NCBI RefSeq assembly: GCF_007747655.1
Contig: NZ_CP036274.1
Coordinates: 3,224,001-3,288,000, forward strand
Direction of reading: 5' to 3'
Origin: Anatilimnocola aggregata
Lineage (GTDB): Bacteria > Planctomycetota > Planctomycetia > Pirellulales > Pirellulaceae
DNA: 64,000 nucleotides
Part shown: positions 16,928 to 24,552 of the stretch, piece after piece
Position numbering within the stretch: the first letter of the stretch is position 1
Layout: every line of letters starts with the position of its first letter
Program-made: the position numbers and the translations under genes
The notes under the pieces: model-generated
Databases searched by the model: none
Seen by the model: only the letters and a program-made list of their open reading frames with translations
What the model was told of the DNA's origin: nothing

Positions 16928-17797
16928 TTACCGTTGCAGTTGGGGCGGATACTGTTGCTGCTGCTGATATTCGTACTGCGCGCGATAGCGAGCCTGCTCC
17001 AGCGCCTGTTGAGTGGCGGGATCAATCGGCTGCGTGTTCGGGTCATACGGTTGTTGATCTGCGGGCACAAACCGTTGATCGACCCGTTGAAACTGTTGTT
17101 GGATTTGTTGTGAAGCTTGCAACCCGGCGGGATGGCCAAAATGGACTTCGTGCCCAAAGTGGTCCATCAGCATTGGATCGCCAACGGCAAAGAAGCTGAG
17201 CGCGAGCAATTTGCCATACACGCTGTAGTTGGCCCAACTATCCTTGCCAAAAAACTTGATCGCGGTGCCAAAGCTTTTCTTCACGTTCAGCCGCCCGCTG
17301 CGGACATTAAAACTCCAGATCTCATCCAGCAATAAATGCGAGAAGAAACCCAGCATCACTCCGCCCGCCTTGAACAAACGAATCTGCAAATCGAGATCGG
17401 CAACGATCAAGAACGTGAGCAGTCCGCAGGTCAGACACGCCGGGATGCTGTGCCACATGCCGCGATGGACGGTGTACCTTTTAAAAATCTCGACAATGCC
17501 AAAGCGGATGATGACATACGTGATCGCGGCCGCCAGCACCATCATCTCGCGCGACCAATGCAGAGCCTCGAAGCGCGGCATCATCAGCATGGGAATGACC
17601 GCTGCGGCGAACGTCGACATTTCGCGCACCGGCGTTCCTGAGTCGCTGTCGAGATCCGGGAGCATTCCCGACAAGCTGCAAAGCGCGCCACCAAGAATGC
17701 TGATTTCGATTGGCTCGTTCAGAAAGAAAAAGCCCACAGTCCCATAGCCGACTCCCAGCACCGAACTGAAAGTGATGTGCGATTTGAAATCCGCCAT
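16928..17797 (-). CDS. YdjM/DUF457-like membrane-bound metal-dependent hydrolase
   Basis: 289 residues. The N terminus (ADFKSHITFSSVLG) and the motifs SLSGMLPDLDSDSG, VHRGMWHSIPA and LGFFSHLLLDEIWS provide the His/Asp ligands of the YdjM family, set among about five membrane segments. The C-terminal 80 residues are Gln-rich and disordered (EYQQQQQYPPQLQR). The family is annotated as metal-dependent hydrolase. The substrate is unknown. Confidence 0.8.
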   Translation of the reverse strand: MADFKSHITFSSVLGVGYGTVGFFFLNEPIEISILGGALCSLSGMLPDLDSDSGTPVREMSTFAAAVIPMLMMPRFEALHWSREMMVLAAAITYVIIRFGIVEIFKRYTVHRGMWHSIPACLTCGLLTFLIVADLDLQIRLFKAGGVMLGFFSHLLLDEIWSFNVRSGRLNVKKSFGTAIKFFGKDSWANYSVYGKLLALSFFAVGDPMLMDHFGHEVHFGHPAGLQASQQIQQQFQRVDQRFVPADQQPYDPNTQPIDPATQQALEQARYRAQYEYQQQQQYPPQLQR

Positions 17798-18059
17798 GTC
17801 AGGTTCCTTCCCGCTGCTCGCCCGCCATCGCTAGCATCCTGCTGGCGATCCGCCCTGCCCTTGCCTGCTGCTGTCTATCTTGCAACCGCGCGAACTTTAC
17901 CGACGTTGTCTCTTCTCTCCAAGATCAATGTCAATTGCTCTTCGGCGTTTGCCCCCTGCTCGGCTATACTGCCGCCGACCCAGGATGACCGCGCGCCAAG
18001 CGCGACCGTTCGTCCTCGCCAGAAATCGAGGGCTTCCCCGCACAGCGGAGTTTGCAAGG

Positions 18060-18896
18060 ATGCAAGGTTACGATTTTTTGATGATTGGCGTTCTCGTCGG
18101 CGCGATTGCCTGGGGAGCTTGGAAAGGCTTCGCCTGGCAAGTGGCTTCAACGGCTTCGATGGTGCTCAGCTACTTCGTCGCGCTTAACTTTCGCGCGCCA
18201 GTCGCGCAAATGATCTCTACTTTCTTTCAGAATCGCGCGGAGCAATCTTCGGGTGCTGCGGCTTTGGCCAATGGGCCGTGGAACGTCTTCGGCGCGATGC
18301 TGATTTTGTTCCTGGGAACGTCGCTCGTGGTTTGGTTGTGCTTCAACTTTGTGAGCCAGGCGATCGAACGCATGAAGCTCAAAGAGTTCGATCGGCAAGT
18401 TGGCGCAGTGATGGGTTTAGCCAAGGGTGTGCTGTTGTGCATCATCATCACCCTCTTTTCGATGACCCTGCTCGAACAACCGCAGCGACAAGCCATCATC
18501 AACTCGCGCTCTGGCAATGTCATCGCCCAGATTCTGGCGAAGGCCGAATCGGTTTTGCCTCCCGAGATTTTGCAGGTGCTGGCACCGTACATCGACGGAC
18601 TGGAAAATCGGTACCCCACGGCGAATTATGGCGGTGCCTTCGAGCCTGCCCGCGACCTGCTCAACACGGCAACTCAGCAGTTCGAAAAGACCTACCAGGC
18701 GCAGCCAGCCAGCAGCTACTACGGTGGCCAGCCTGCGAGCAACTACGCGCCCAATGGCTACGCCCCAACGACCGGCCAGCCCGGCATGCTCCCCAGCTTC
18801 AACGGCGGCCAGCCCACCTATATCGACCCGCAAATGGCTGACCGCTATCGCCAGGCGATACCACCTGTTCAACCTCCCGGTGACCGGCCGTATTAG
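18060..18896 (+). CDS. CvpA-family membrane protein
   Basis: 278 residues. The N-terminal 160 residues have four membrane segments with the CvpA pattern: YDFLMIGVLVGAIAWGAWKGF, a middle helix, LILFLGTSLVVWLCFNFV and VGAVMGLAKGVLLCIIITLF. The C-terminal 100 residues are Gln/Pro/Tyr-rich (ASNYAPNGYAPTTGQPG) and probably disordered. ATG 18060 is chosen because the CvpA core begins there and GGAG lies 9 bases upstream. CvpA proteins are linked to colicin V production and membrane stress; the role here is unknown. Confidence 0.8.
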   Translation: MQGYDFLMIGVLVGAIAWGAWKGFAWQVASTASMVLSYFVALNFRAPVAQMISTFFQNRAEQSSGAAALANGPWNVFGAMLILFLGTSLVVWLCFNFVSQAIERMKLKEFDRQVGAVMGLAKGVLLCIIITLFSMTLLEQPQRQAIINSRSGNVIAQILAKAESVLPPEILQVLAPYIDGLENRYPTANYGGAFEPARDLLNTATQQFEKTYQAQPASSYYGGQPASNYAPNGYAPTTGQPGMLPSFNGGQPTYIDPQMADRYRQAIPPVQPPGDRPY

Positions 18897-18918
18897 TTGG
18901 AGTTGAGGGGGCGAAAAG

Positions 18919-19254
18919 ATGGCAGTCACACGGCGCGACTTGGTCTGGGGAAGTCTCCTCGGTTTGGTCTGCGTCACTTGGATGCTGGACCACTTACAAC
19001 TTCAGTGCCAGGTACTCCTGCATGAATGGGCTTGGGAAATGCACCCGCCCACACAGCGTTTGTCGCAGCGGCGGGCAGGGGGGGCATACGCGGTTCCCGA
19101 TGGGCCAGAATTCTACTGCCCAGTCGACTCATCCAACACCGATCAGCCTCTGCCATTTTCGTTCATCGGCCAACCGAGTTCTGGCACCAATTTCGAGGAC
19201 GTCTCAGGTCGTTCGGCAACAGGTATCGATTCACAAAAAGGCAGGGGAGAGTGA
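18919..19254 (+). CDS. Small hypothetical protein next to the dif site
   Basis: 111 residues with a GAGGGGG ribosome binding site 22 bases behind the CvpA-like stop. One possible N-terminal membrane segment (LVWGSLLGLVCVTWML) precedes a hydrophilic tail. Two motif copies (19073, and a variant at 19239) fall in the coding sequence. No family was recognised. It could be a real co-transcribed gene or a chance open frame. Confidence 0.45.
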   Translation: MAVTRRDLVWGSLLGLVCVTWMLDHLQLQCQVLLHEWAWEMHPPTQRLSQRRAGGAYAVPDGPEFYCPVDSSNTDQPLPFSFIGQPSSGTNFEDVSGRSATGIDSQKGRGE

Positions 19255-19412
19255 GTCGAAATTTGCGCCACTTGCGCGATCTGTTTTGGGCGAAACTGCG
19301 CAGCGAAACCCAGTCAGATTATCGCTGCCGTTGCAGGGCCGATCGCAACGTCTTCGAATAGCAATCGTCAGAACCGGAATATGCGTATTTCCCGAGAGAA
19401 ACAGCGACCTCA

Positions 19413-19440
19413 ACCGAACATAACAAACATTATCGGACGT
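19413..19440 (-). other. dif-like XerC/XerD recombination site
   Basis: Read on the minus strand, the site has an 11-bp arm ACGTCCGATAA, a 6-bp centre TGTTTG and an 11-bp arm TTATGTTCGGT. By eye it matches the E. coli dif sequence, as I recall it, at 17 of 28 positions and B. subtilis dif at 18 of 28, including the ATAAT...TTATGT core. It is the exact switch point of the GGGCAGGG motif orientation and one end of a 3.45-kb insertion. Confidence 0.8.
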
Positions 19441-19444
19441 TGGG
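19424..19444 (+). repeat. Direct repeat, left end of the element (inside dif)
   Basis: The 21-bp repeat starts CAAACATTAT and ends CGGACGTTGGG. It is identical to 22877-22897. The flanking bases differ on both sides. Confidence 0.95.
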
Positions 19445-20247
19445 CACAGGGTCTCATTCTCAATAAAGGCCCGCTGCTCTTGGCGAGAATCGCCTGTAGA
19501 TGTAGGTTCAGAACGCACGTTAGGAAGTCCTTTTTCCAGCGTGTAAGTCTTGGCAGTTGATAGCTGCACAAGCACCCCGCTCGAACACCCCGCCAAGGGT
19601 GAACGAACATCAGCAAGCGACCAGGTTCCAACGCCTGGTCGTTTGCGTTTCTTGGGTCAGCTGCGGATCATCGGCGAGAACGCTGGTTCCCGTCAAGTGC
19701 AGCAGCTGGGCAGACTGGTCAATCGCCAGTTCTGCGAACGCGAGCGCAACCGTTTTCAGAGGGTCGTGCGATGGTTGCCGCGATTAGATTCCTGCACACT
19801 CCGACCATGCGTGAGTGGCTTAAAGGCCCGGCTAGTAAGGCCTGTTCGGCTGATAGTATTTTCGACCTGCCGGGGTTATCGAACGGACAGCCCCCGAACT
19901 TTAATTTCGTCGCCTGACGGATGGAGACGGAGACAAGCCGTGGCACGACAACCCGCCGTGGAAGTTGAAGGTGTGTGGCGTGCCACCAAGCGAAAGACCG
20001 AGCGTCACACCCCAGGGTTCGACAATGGCCAACCGCAGCTACACCAGCTAAGACCGGGGAACCTTCAAGGCGGGCGGCTGGAGTGGTTCGAGAGTGGCCG
20101 GATCACTCGCCGCCAGCTCCCCGGTTGCACGCACGGCAGCGAAGCAGCCACCGGAACACTGAGCCGATAAACGAACAAGGGCCGATCACGTCTCTTAATC
20201 GTGACCAGCCCCGTGCGTTGCAAGTGCGGCGTCCAGTTGCCGGGATT
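19445..20247. other. Non-coding left part of the dif element
   Basis: About 800 bp with no convincing gene. An open frame at 19550-20170 (plus) has unlikely composition and opposes the other element genes. The region lies downstream of the leftward gene set and could hold replication origin or packaging signals. No defined origin hairpin was assigned. Confidence 0.4.
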
Positions 20248-20517
20248 CTATCCGGCTGCTGCTCGTGAGAGCAACCGGACTTTCACCCGACGCCCGAACG
20301 TCAACGCCAGCTCCCGCAGCGACGTCAGCATGTTCTGAACACTGCCCACGTGGCCGAACGTCCGAACTCGCACCGCGTGCAAGAACTCCTGACACCGAAT
20401 GAACTCCAACCCTCGCGGGAACAGCACCTCTACAACGTTCGCTCCGCACCGGAGATTCACCGTTGTCGGACTCCATTCCTCACGCGCTTTCCGTTTCTTA
20501 CGCATCACAGATTCCAT
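20248..20517 (-). CDS. Small element-encoded hypothetical protein
   Basis: 89 residues, or 85 from an internal ATG at 20505. It has a basic start (MRKKRKAREEW) and a mixed alpha/beta composition, with many Arg and Val in the C-terminal part. It reads in the same direction as the Rep gene and follows the 135-residue gene after about 60 bases. No family was recognised. It could be a small DNA-binding or structural protein. Confidence 0.5.
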   Translation of the reverse strand: MESVMRKKRKAREEWSPTTVNLRCGANVVEVLFPRGLEFIRCQEFLHAVRVRTFGHVGSVQNMLTSLRELALTFGRRVKVRLLSRAAAG

Positions 20518-20579
20518 TCTGATTCCCGGCTGTTGATGATCGAGCGAACGCGAGCCAGGTCAACGCGGTCGCCGTTTTC

Positions 20580-20987
20580 TCATTCGCTGTTTTCCTGCTT
20601 GGCTTCGGCCGCGAGCACGAGCAACGCCGCGAGCCAAGTTTGATCTTGCACGGCACCACGGAGAATGAACAAGCCCAACTCGTTTTGCGTGACGAAGTTT
20701 TCGCGTGCGATCCGCATCAGCTCGCACTTGAGCTTGAGCGGAATCGACACCACGAACTTCTCCCATTGCCAAAGCCCGCCGTCTCGACGCCTCGGCCGCA
20801 CACCGAGAGACGTCGTGCTGTAGTCATCGAGCCTTGCCTTCTCGCTCAGCAATGCCGGCCGTTCGATCCGTTCGCGGATCACATCCAACGAACTACGACC
20901 TTCTTGCGTTGCCTGCTCGAACATTGCGAGCAACACCGCTCGGCTGATCGCCACTCGAATCTCGACCAACTCCGGCACGCTCGCCAT
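20580..20987 (-). CDS. Element-encoded hypothetical protein
   Basis: 135 residues, alpha-helical and charged. The segment VSIPLKLKCELMRIARENFVT resembles a short helix-turn-helix or relaxosome accessory segment, but no family can be named. It starts 9 bases beyond the stop of the ribbon-helix-helix gene, which suggests one transcript with Rep. Confidence 0.6.
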   Translation of the reverse strand: MASVPELVEIRVAISRAVLLAMFEQATQEGRSSLDVIRERIERPALLSEKARLDDYSTTSLGVRPRRRDGGLWQWEKFVVSIPLKLKCELMRIARENFVTQNELGLFILRGAVQDQTWLAALLVLAAEAKQENSE

Positions 20988-20996
20988 CTTTCGCTC

Positions 20997-21185
20997 CTAC
21001 GCCGTTCGCTGATCTTCAAGTTCCTTGACCCACGCTCGCATAAGCCGCACGGCTTGCGAGATCACGAACGCCCGCGAACGTCGTTGCCGCTTCGCTTCCT
21101 GATCGAGCCACGCGACCAGCTCAGGAGTCATCCGCAGGTACACGGCCCGCGTCTCTGCTTTGGGAATCTGCCCAGGTAATCTCAT
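20997..21185 (-). CDS. Ribbon-helix-helix DNA-binding protein of the element
   Basis: 62 residues from ATG 21185. RAVYLRMTPELVAWLDQEAKRQ followed by RSRAFVISQAVRLMRAWV has the strand-helix-helix layout of CopG/Arc/MobC-type proteins (quoted in two parts). It could repress rep transcription or regulate copy number, as CopG does in rolling-circle plasmids. It lies 59 bases after the Rep stop codon on the same strand. Confidence 0.65.
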   Translation of the reverse strand: MRLPGQIPKAETRAVYLRMTPELVAWLDQEAKRQRRSRAFVISQAVRLMRAWVKELEDQRTA

Positions 21186-21243
21186 TTTCTTGCGCTCCGA
21201 TATCGCTGTTACTCTCGTCCGATATTTCCCGCGATCGCACCGG

Positions 21244-22830
21244 CTAGAACGGCACTTGTCCGGCACTGACACCAAGCACGCCGATCATTGGCCGACGCTC
21301 CTGGAACTCCGCTTGCCGTTCGTTGATGTCGTGCCAGAACGTCGGCGGCAGCAGCAGTTGGAACATGTCCCACAAGGCCCCGACTGCCTCATCTTGTGAC
21401 GTGAACTTCGCACACACTTGTGCAAGGCCCGACTTGATGCAGCCGACCGCTTGCCGCAACAGACGGCCGGTGTCCGGCACCACTTTCGGTTTTGGTTCGG
21501 CCGCTTCCTTCGCATCTGGGAACGCGTCGAAGAACCTCTGCACGACGAGTGCCCACACGTCGGCAACTTTTGCTCGCGACTGATGGCCGTTGCTGCGATC
21601 CGGTGTTTCCGCCGTGAACCGCAGCCAATCCGTCGTGAGCTTCTGACCGATGGTTCGCAACTTCGAGAACAGGTCGTAGATGTCCGTTACCGAGAAGTCA
21701 TCCCGCATTTCCTCGCGACGAAGCTGGAACTCAACTCGCACCGCTTCTTCAGGGATGACGCCGCCCCAACGATGCACCCGCATGACTTCCCGTTTGGCAG
21801 GATCATCCTTGGTTTCGTACACCTTGTCGTAAATCCGGCACCGAATGCCCTTGCCGAACACGATGCCAGTCACCTTGCGATGCTTCCGATACCAGCCGTC
21901 GTCGACGGCCCGGCAGACGAACGCTTCGGCGACGTACTTATCGCGGAACCACTTGATCGCCTGGTTAATCAGGTCAACGCAGATGTCGCACCGAGAGGCC
22001 ACGCCCTTTTCGTAGTGCCAGCCCAACCGCTCAAGCGTGGTTCGAGCGAGAGAGAACGCCTCCACATGCCCACGCTGCATCAGGACCATCGAGCTAAGGT
22101 CAACCAAGCAGTTCGGAATCTTCTCCGCTGACTTGCGCTTCGCGACCAGGAGCGTCATCCCCTCATGCTCCAACGCGAAGTCGAAGAACCACGGCCCGCG
22201 ACGGATGCCAGCCGGTCGCACGTAGATGCGGCCACCGTCCGGCCCTTCGAAGAACACGCCGCCTTTCTCCTGAGCTTCGTCCTTCATCCCTTCTAGCATT
22301 GCTATCAGGCGTTGGTAACTTTCGTCGCACCATGATCCGTAGAGGGGCACGCTGAGCCAGTCCACGCCTCCCGTGACGCTATCGCTTGGGTCTTGGTTTT
22401 GGCTGTTTGAGCCCCCCGTGATACTAGACTCGGGGGGCTGGCCCACTGAAGTCGCTAAGACGTTGCCGCTACTTGGCTTCCAGGCGTTCGACGCAGCGGC
22501 TTCGCCGCCTGCTCCCGAATCCCCTGATACAGCCAACGAGACGGCCTGAGCTTCGCTGCTGGCCCCCTGCCCTGCTCCGTTGGCACCCGACAACTCGTCA
22601 ACGCGACCCCAATCAAGATCACGCCACCAATCGTCCGCGACTGGCCCTCCGTTAACGCAGCTCAGTGCAGCACCCGACAACTCGTCAGGCATCCCACCGG
22701 AGAGGAAATTTTTTCGAGAAATTTTCCCGGTCGCGTCCGACTGCTCCGATTCGCCTCCCCTGCCCTCTCCCGCGATGCTCCCGAGACTACCCACTTTCGT
22801 CTCAATAAGACTTTCGTCTCGTCTCAACAA
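21244..22830 (-). CDS. Rolling-circle-type replication initiation protein (Rep_trans/PF02486-like)
   Basis: 528 residues. The N-terminal 150 are low-complexity (Gly, Ser, Ala) and the true start may lie further in. The conserved part begins with VDWLSVPLYG at about 155 and contains RCDICVDL, matching the RxDxxxD-type motif of the family. RCRIYDKVYETKDD, the YDK motif, and VRVEFQLRREEM follow. These are the hallmarks of replication initiation factors in rolling-circle plasmids and filamentous or other ssDNA phages. They nick origin DNA through a tyrosine. The N-terminal low-complexity region contains two CCCTGCCC motifs (22565 and 22758). Confidence 0.75.
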   Translation of the reverse strand: MLRRDESLIETKVGSLGSIAGEGRGGESEQSDATGKISRKNFLSGGMPDELSGAALSCVNGGPVADDWWRDLDWGRVDELSGANGAGQGASSEAQAVSLAVSGDSGAGGEAAASNAWKPSSGNVLATSVGQPPESSITGGSNSQNQDPSDSVTGGVDWLSVPLYGSWCDESYQRLIAMLEGMKDEAQEKGGVFFEGPDGGRIYVRPAGIRRGPWFFDFALEHEGMTLLVAKRKSAEKIPNCLVDLSSMVLMQRGHVEAFSLARTTLERLGWHYEKGVASRCDICVDLINQAIKWFRDKYVAEAFVCRAVDDGWYRKHRKVTGIVFGKGIRCRIYDKVYETKDDPAKREVMRVHRWGGVIPEEAVRVEFQLRREEMRDDFSVTDIYDLFSKLRTIGQKLTTDWLRFTAETPDRSNGHQSRAKVADVWALVVQRFFDAFPDAKEAAEPKPKVVPDTGRLLRQAVGCIKSGLAQVCAKFTSQDEAVGALWDMFQLLLPPTFWHDINERQAEFQERRPMIGVLGVSAGQVPF

Positions 22831-22876
22831 GCTATCGGGAATTGACTTGTTATTTCCGACTTCTTTCCTATGTCTG

Positions 22877-22897
22877 CAAACATTATCGGACGTTGGG
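22877..22897 (+). repeat. Direct repeat, right end of the element
   Basis: Identical to 19424-19444. The 11 bases before it (22866-22876) do not resemble a dif arm, so this copy should be a poorer XerCD substrate. Confidence 0.95.
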
Positions 22898-23041
22898 GCT
22901 GGGTCGAATTAGGGCGAAAACGGCTTGGGCGGCCCTGCTCTGCGAGCCCATTTGGCAGCTACGATTTTAGTGAACTTCAGCTGTGATTTCGGGACGGAAT
23001 CTGGCGCTTGAAGCACTGCCGATTTTGGGAGCGAAGCGAAG

Positions 23042-23070
23042 AAAAAACGGTCGCACGGATGGCCCGTTTT
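23042..23070 (-). terminator. Probable terminator of the accA-CLC transcript
   Basis: On the minus strand AACGG and CCGTT form a short stem, followed by a run of six T residues. It lies just after the stop of the CLC gene. Confidence 0.5.
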
Positions 23071-23082
23071 GCTGGCCGGGAA

Positions 23083-24531
23083 TCAGGAGTTTTTAGCGCC
23101 AGATTCAGGGCCAGATTTGGTTTTGTTTTCGAGTTCGGTTTTCTCTTCCGCCGGGAAATTTGTGCCGCCAGTTCGGCCGTCCCGAATCGACCGGATCGAG
23201 CCGGCGGAAAAATGTTCGAACGAACTGGTCAACGGACTGCCAACTCGCTGCGAAAGATAAATGCCGGTGTGACCGCTCAGGAAATACGAAACGTAACAAG
23301 CGATGGCCAGATAAACGACAAAGCCCGACTGGAGTAGTTCGCCGTTGCCTGGTGCGAAGAGTTCGATTCCCATGATCGTGCAGGCGAGCGGAGTGTTGGT
23401 CGCGCCGGCAAAGACGGCGACGAAGCCCAGCCCGGCCATGAAGTCGACCGGCACTCCGAGCAGCAGTCCGAGCACGTGACCAAGGGCCGCGCCGATGAAG
23501 AACAGCGGCGTCACTTCGCCACCCTTGAAGCCGCTGCTGATCGTGACCACCGTGAACAAGATCTTCCAAGCCCAGCTGAACCATTCCGCGCCGCCGGGAC
23601 GGAAGCAGGACTGAATCGTGACTGCTTGAGGAGTTGCCGGATCGGCATTCACACCGAGGCCGAGATAATCTCGATTGCCAACCGTCCAGACCAAGGCAAT
23701 GACGATGAGCCCGCCAACCAGTGGCCGGAGTGCCGGCCAGCGAATCGTCCTCTTGAACCAATGATGCAGCGAGTGTGCGAACTCGGCGAAGAGGACGCTG
23801 CACAGCCCAAAGCAAGCGGCAGCGATTGTCACTTTGCCGGCCAGCCACCAATTGAGTCGCGGTGCGTGTTCAATCAGTCCGACCTGCGTCAACGCGTGAA
23901 TGCTGTAGTGCGTGTGACCGATGCCCCAGGCCGAGGTCGTATAGTCGCCAACGATGCTCGCGATCAAGCACGGCAGCATGGCGCGATAGTTCATTTGCCC
24001 GAGTGCCAAAACCTCGAGCGCGAAGATCGCGCCGGTCAGCGGCGTGCCAAAGACCGCGCCAAAGCCAGCCGCGATCCCCGCCATCAATAGCAGTCGCGCG
24101 TCTTCGGAGTTGCTGCGCAACCAACGAGCGTATTGACTTGCCAGGCTGCCGCCCATTTGCACAGCTGTTCCTTCGCGCCCAGCGGAGCCACCAAATAAGT
24201 GAGTCAGTATCGTGCCGACAAAGACCAGCGGAGCCATCCGTAGCGGCACGCCCGCCGCGGGCTCGTGAATCTCATCGAGAATCAGGTTGTTGCCCGCCTC
24301 AGATTCCTTACCCAAATACTGATACAAGAGCGCGATCGCCGCGCCTGCGAGTGGCAGCAGATACAGCAGCCACGGATGTTCCCAGCGCAGCTCCGTCGCG
24401 CGATCGAGCGACCATAAGAAGAGTGCCACGGCGCTGCCAATGACAACACCCAGAGGGATTGCCAACGCCAGCCATTTCACCAGGAAGCCAGCAAGTTGCA
24501 AATGTTCGCGCAGAACCCAACGGTAAGGCAT
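23083..24531 (-). CDS. CLC-F type fluoride/proton antiporter
   Basis: 482 residues with about ten or more membrane segments. The selectivity motifs are those of the fluoride branch of CLC transporters, not chloride CLCs. AGNNLILDEIHEP (residues 79-91) replaces GSGIP. GSAGREGTAVQMGG has the gating Glu120 and Thr in place of the GREGP proline. GGEVTPLFFIGAALG replaces GxFxP. It probably exports fluoride using the proton gradient. It starts 21 bases after the accA stop on the same strand, so it shares that transcript. No fluoride riboswitch is visible next to it. The C-terminal 50 residues are charged and variable. Confidence 0.85.
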   Translation of the reverse strand: MPYRWVLREHLQLAGFLVKWLALAIPLGVVIGSAVALFLWSLDRATELRWEHPWLLYLLPLAGAAIALLYQYLGKESEAGNNLILDEIHEPAAGVPLRMAPLVFVGTILTHLFGGSAGREGTAVQMGGSLASQYARWLRSNSEDARLLLMAGIAAGFGAVFGTPLTGAIFALEVLALGQMNYRAMLPCLIASIVGDYTTSAWGIGHTHYSIHALTQVGLIEHAPRLNWWLAGKVTIAAACFGLCSVLFAEFAHSLHHWFKRTIRWPALRPLVGGLIVIALVWTVGNRDYLGLGVNADPATPQAVTIQSCFRPGGAEWFSWAWKILFTVVTISSGFKGGEVTPLFFIGAALGHVLGLLLGVPVDFMAGLGFVAVFAGATNTPLACTIMGIELFAPGNGELLQSGFVVYLAIACYVSYFLSGHTGIYLSQRVGSPLTSSFEHFSAGSIRSIRDGRTGGTNFPAEEKTELENKTKSGPESGAKNS

Positions 24532-24552
24532 TTTCGAAGGGCTCGCGGAGAA

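Larger units (their letters stand above)
4969..19080 (+). repeat. KOPS-like GGGCAGGG motifs left of dif (set of 10, plus strand)
   Basis: Exact GGGCAGGG on the plus strand starts at 4969, 4974, 5130, 9229, 11467, 13756, 13761, 14490, 15427 and 19073. Four of these extend to GGGCAGGGGAG (5130, 9229, 14490, 15427). Near matches occur at 385 (ACAGGGGAGGG), 3428 and 19239. The only reverse copy on this side is at 17853. GGGNAGGG is the E. coli KOPS consensus that directs FtsK translocation towards dif. Here every plus-strand copy points right, to the dif-like site at 19413. Confidence 0.8.
19424..22876. mobile_element. dif-integrated element with rolling-circle Rep (XerCD-exploiting)
   Basis: 3453 bp bounded by 21-bp perfect direct repeats (19424-19444 and 22877-22897). 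The repeat begins at the first base of the dif central region and covers the centre, the ATAA-side arm and 4 more bases. The left copy keeps both dif arms; the right copy has lost the TTATGTT arm. All plausible genes read leftward: a Rep, a ribbon-helix-helix protein and two small hypotheticals. No integrase or transposase is present. This fits a mobile element that integrates through host XerC/XerD, as CTX-type phages and other IMEX do. The Rep suggests an ssDNA phage or plasmid ancestor. Confidence 0.75.

Noticed and set aside
19436-19446. GTTGGGC core resembling an integron attC R' site
   Set aside because: No partner R'' site, attC hairpin, integron integrase or cassette series is visible; the dif explanation accounts for the repeat better.
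19550-20170. Plus-strand gene in the dif element
   Set aside because: Composition is shadow-like, direction opposes all other element genes, and no ribosome binding site or family signature is seen.
24532-24552. Fluoride riboswitch before the CLC gene
   Set aside because: Only 21 bases separate the accA stop and the CLC start, too short for the motif.
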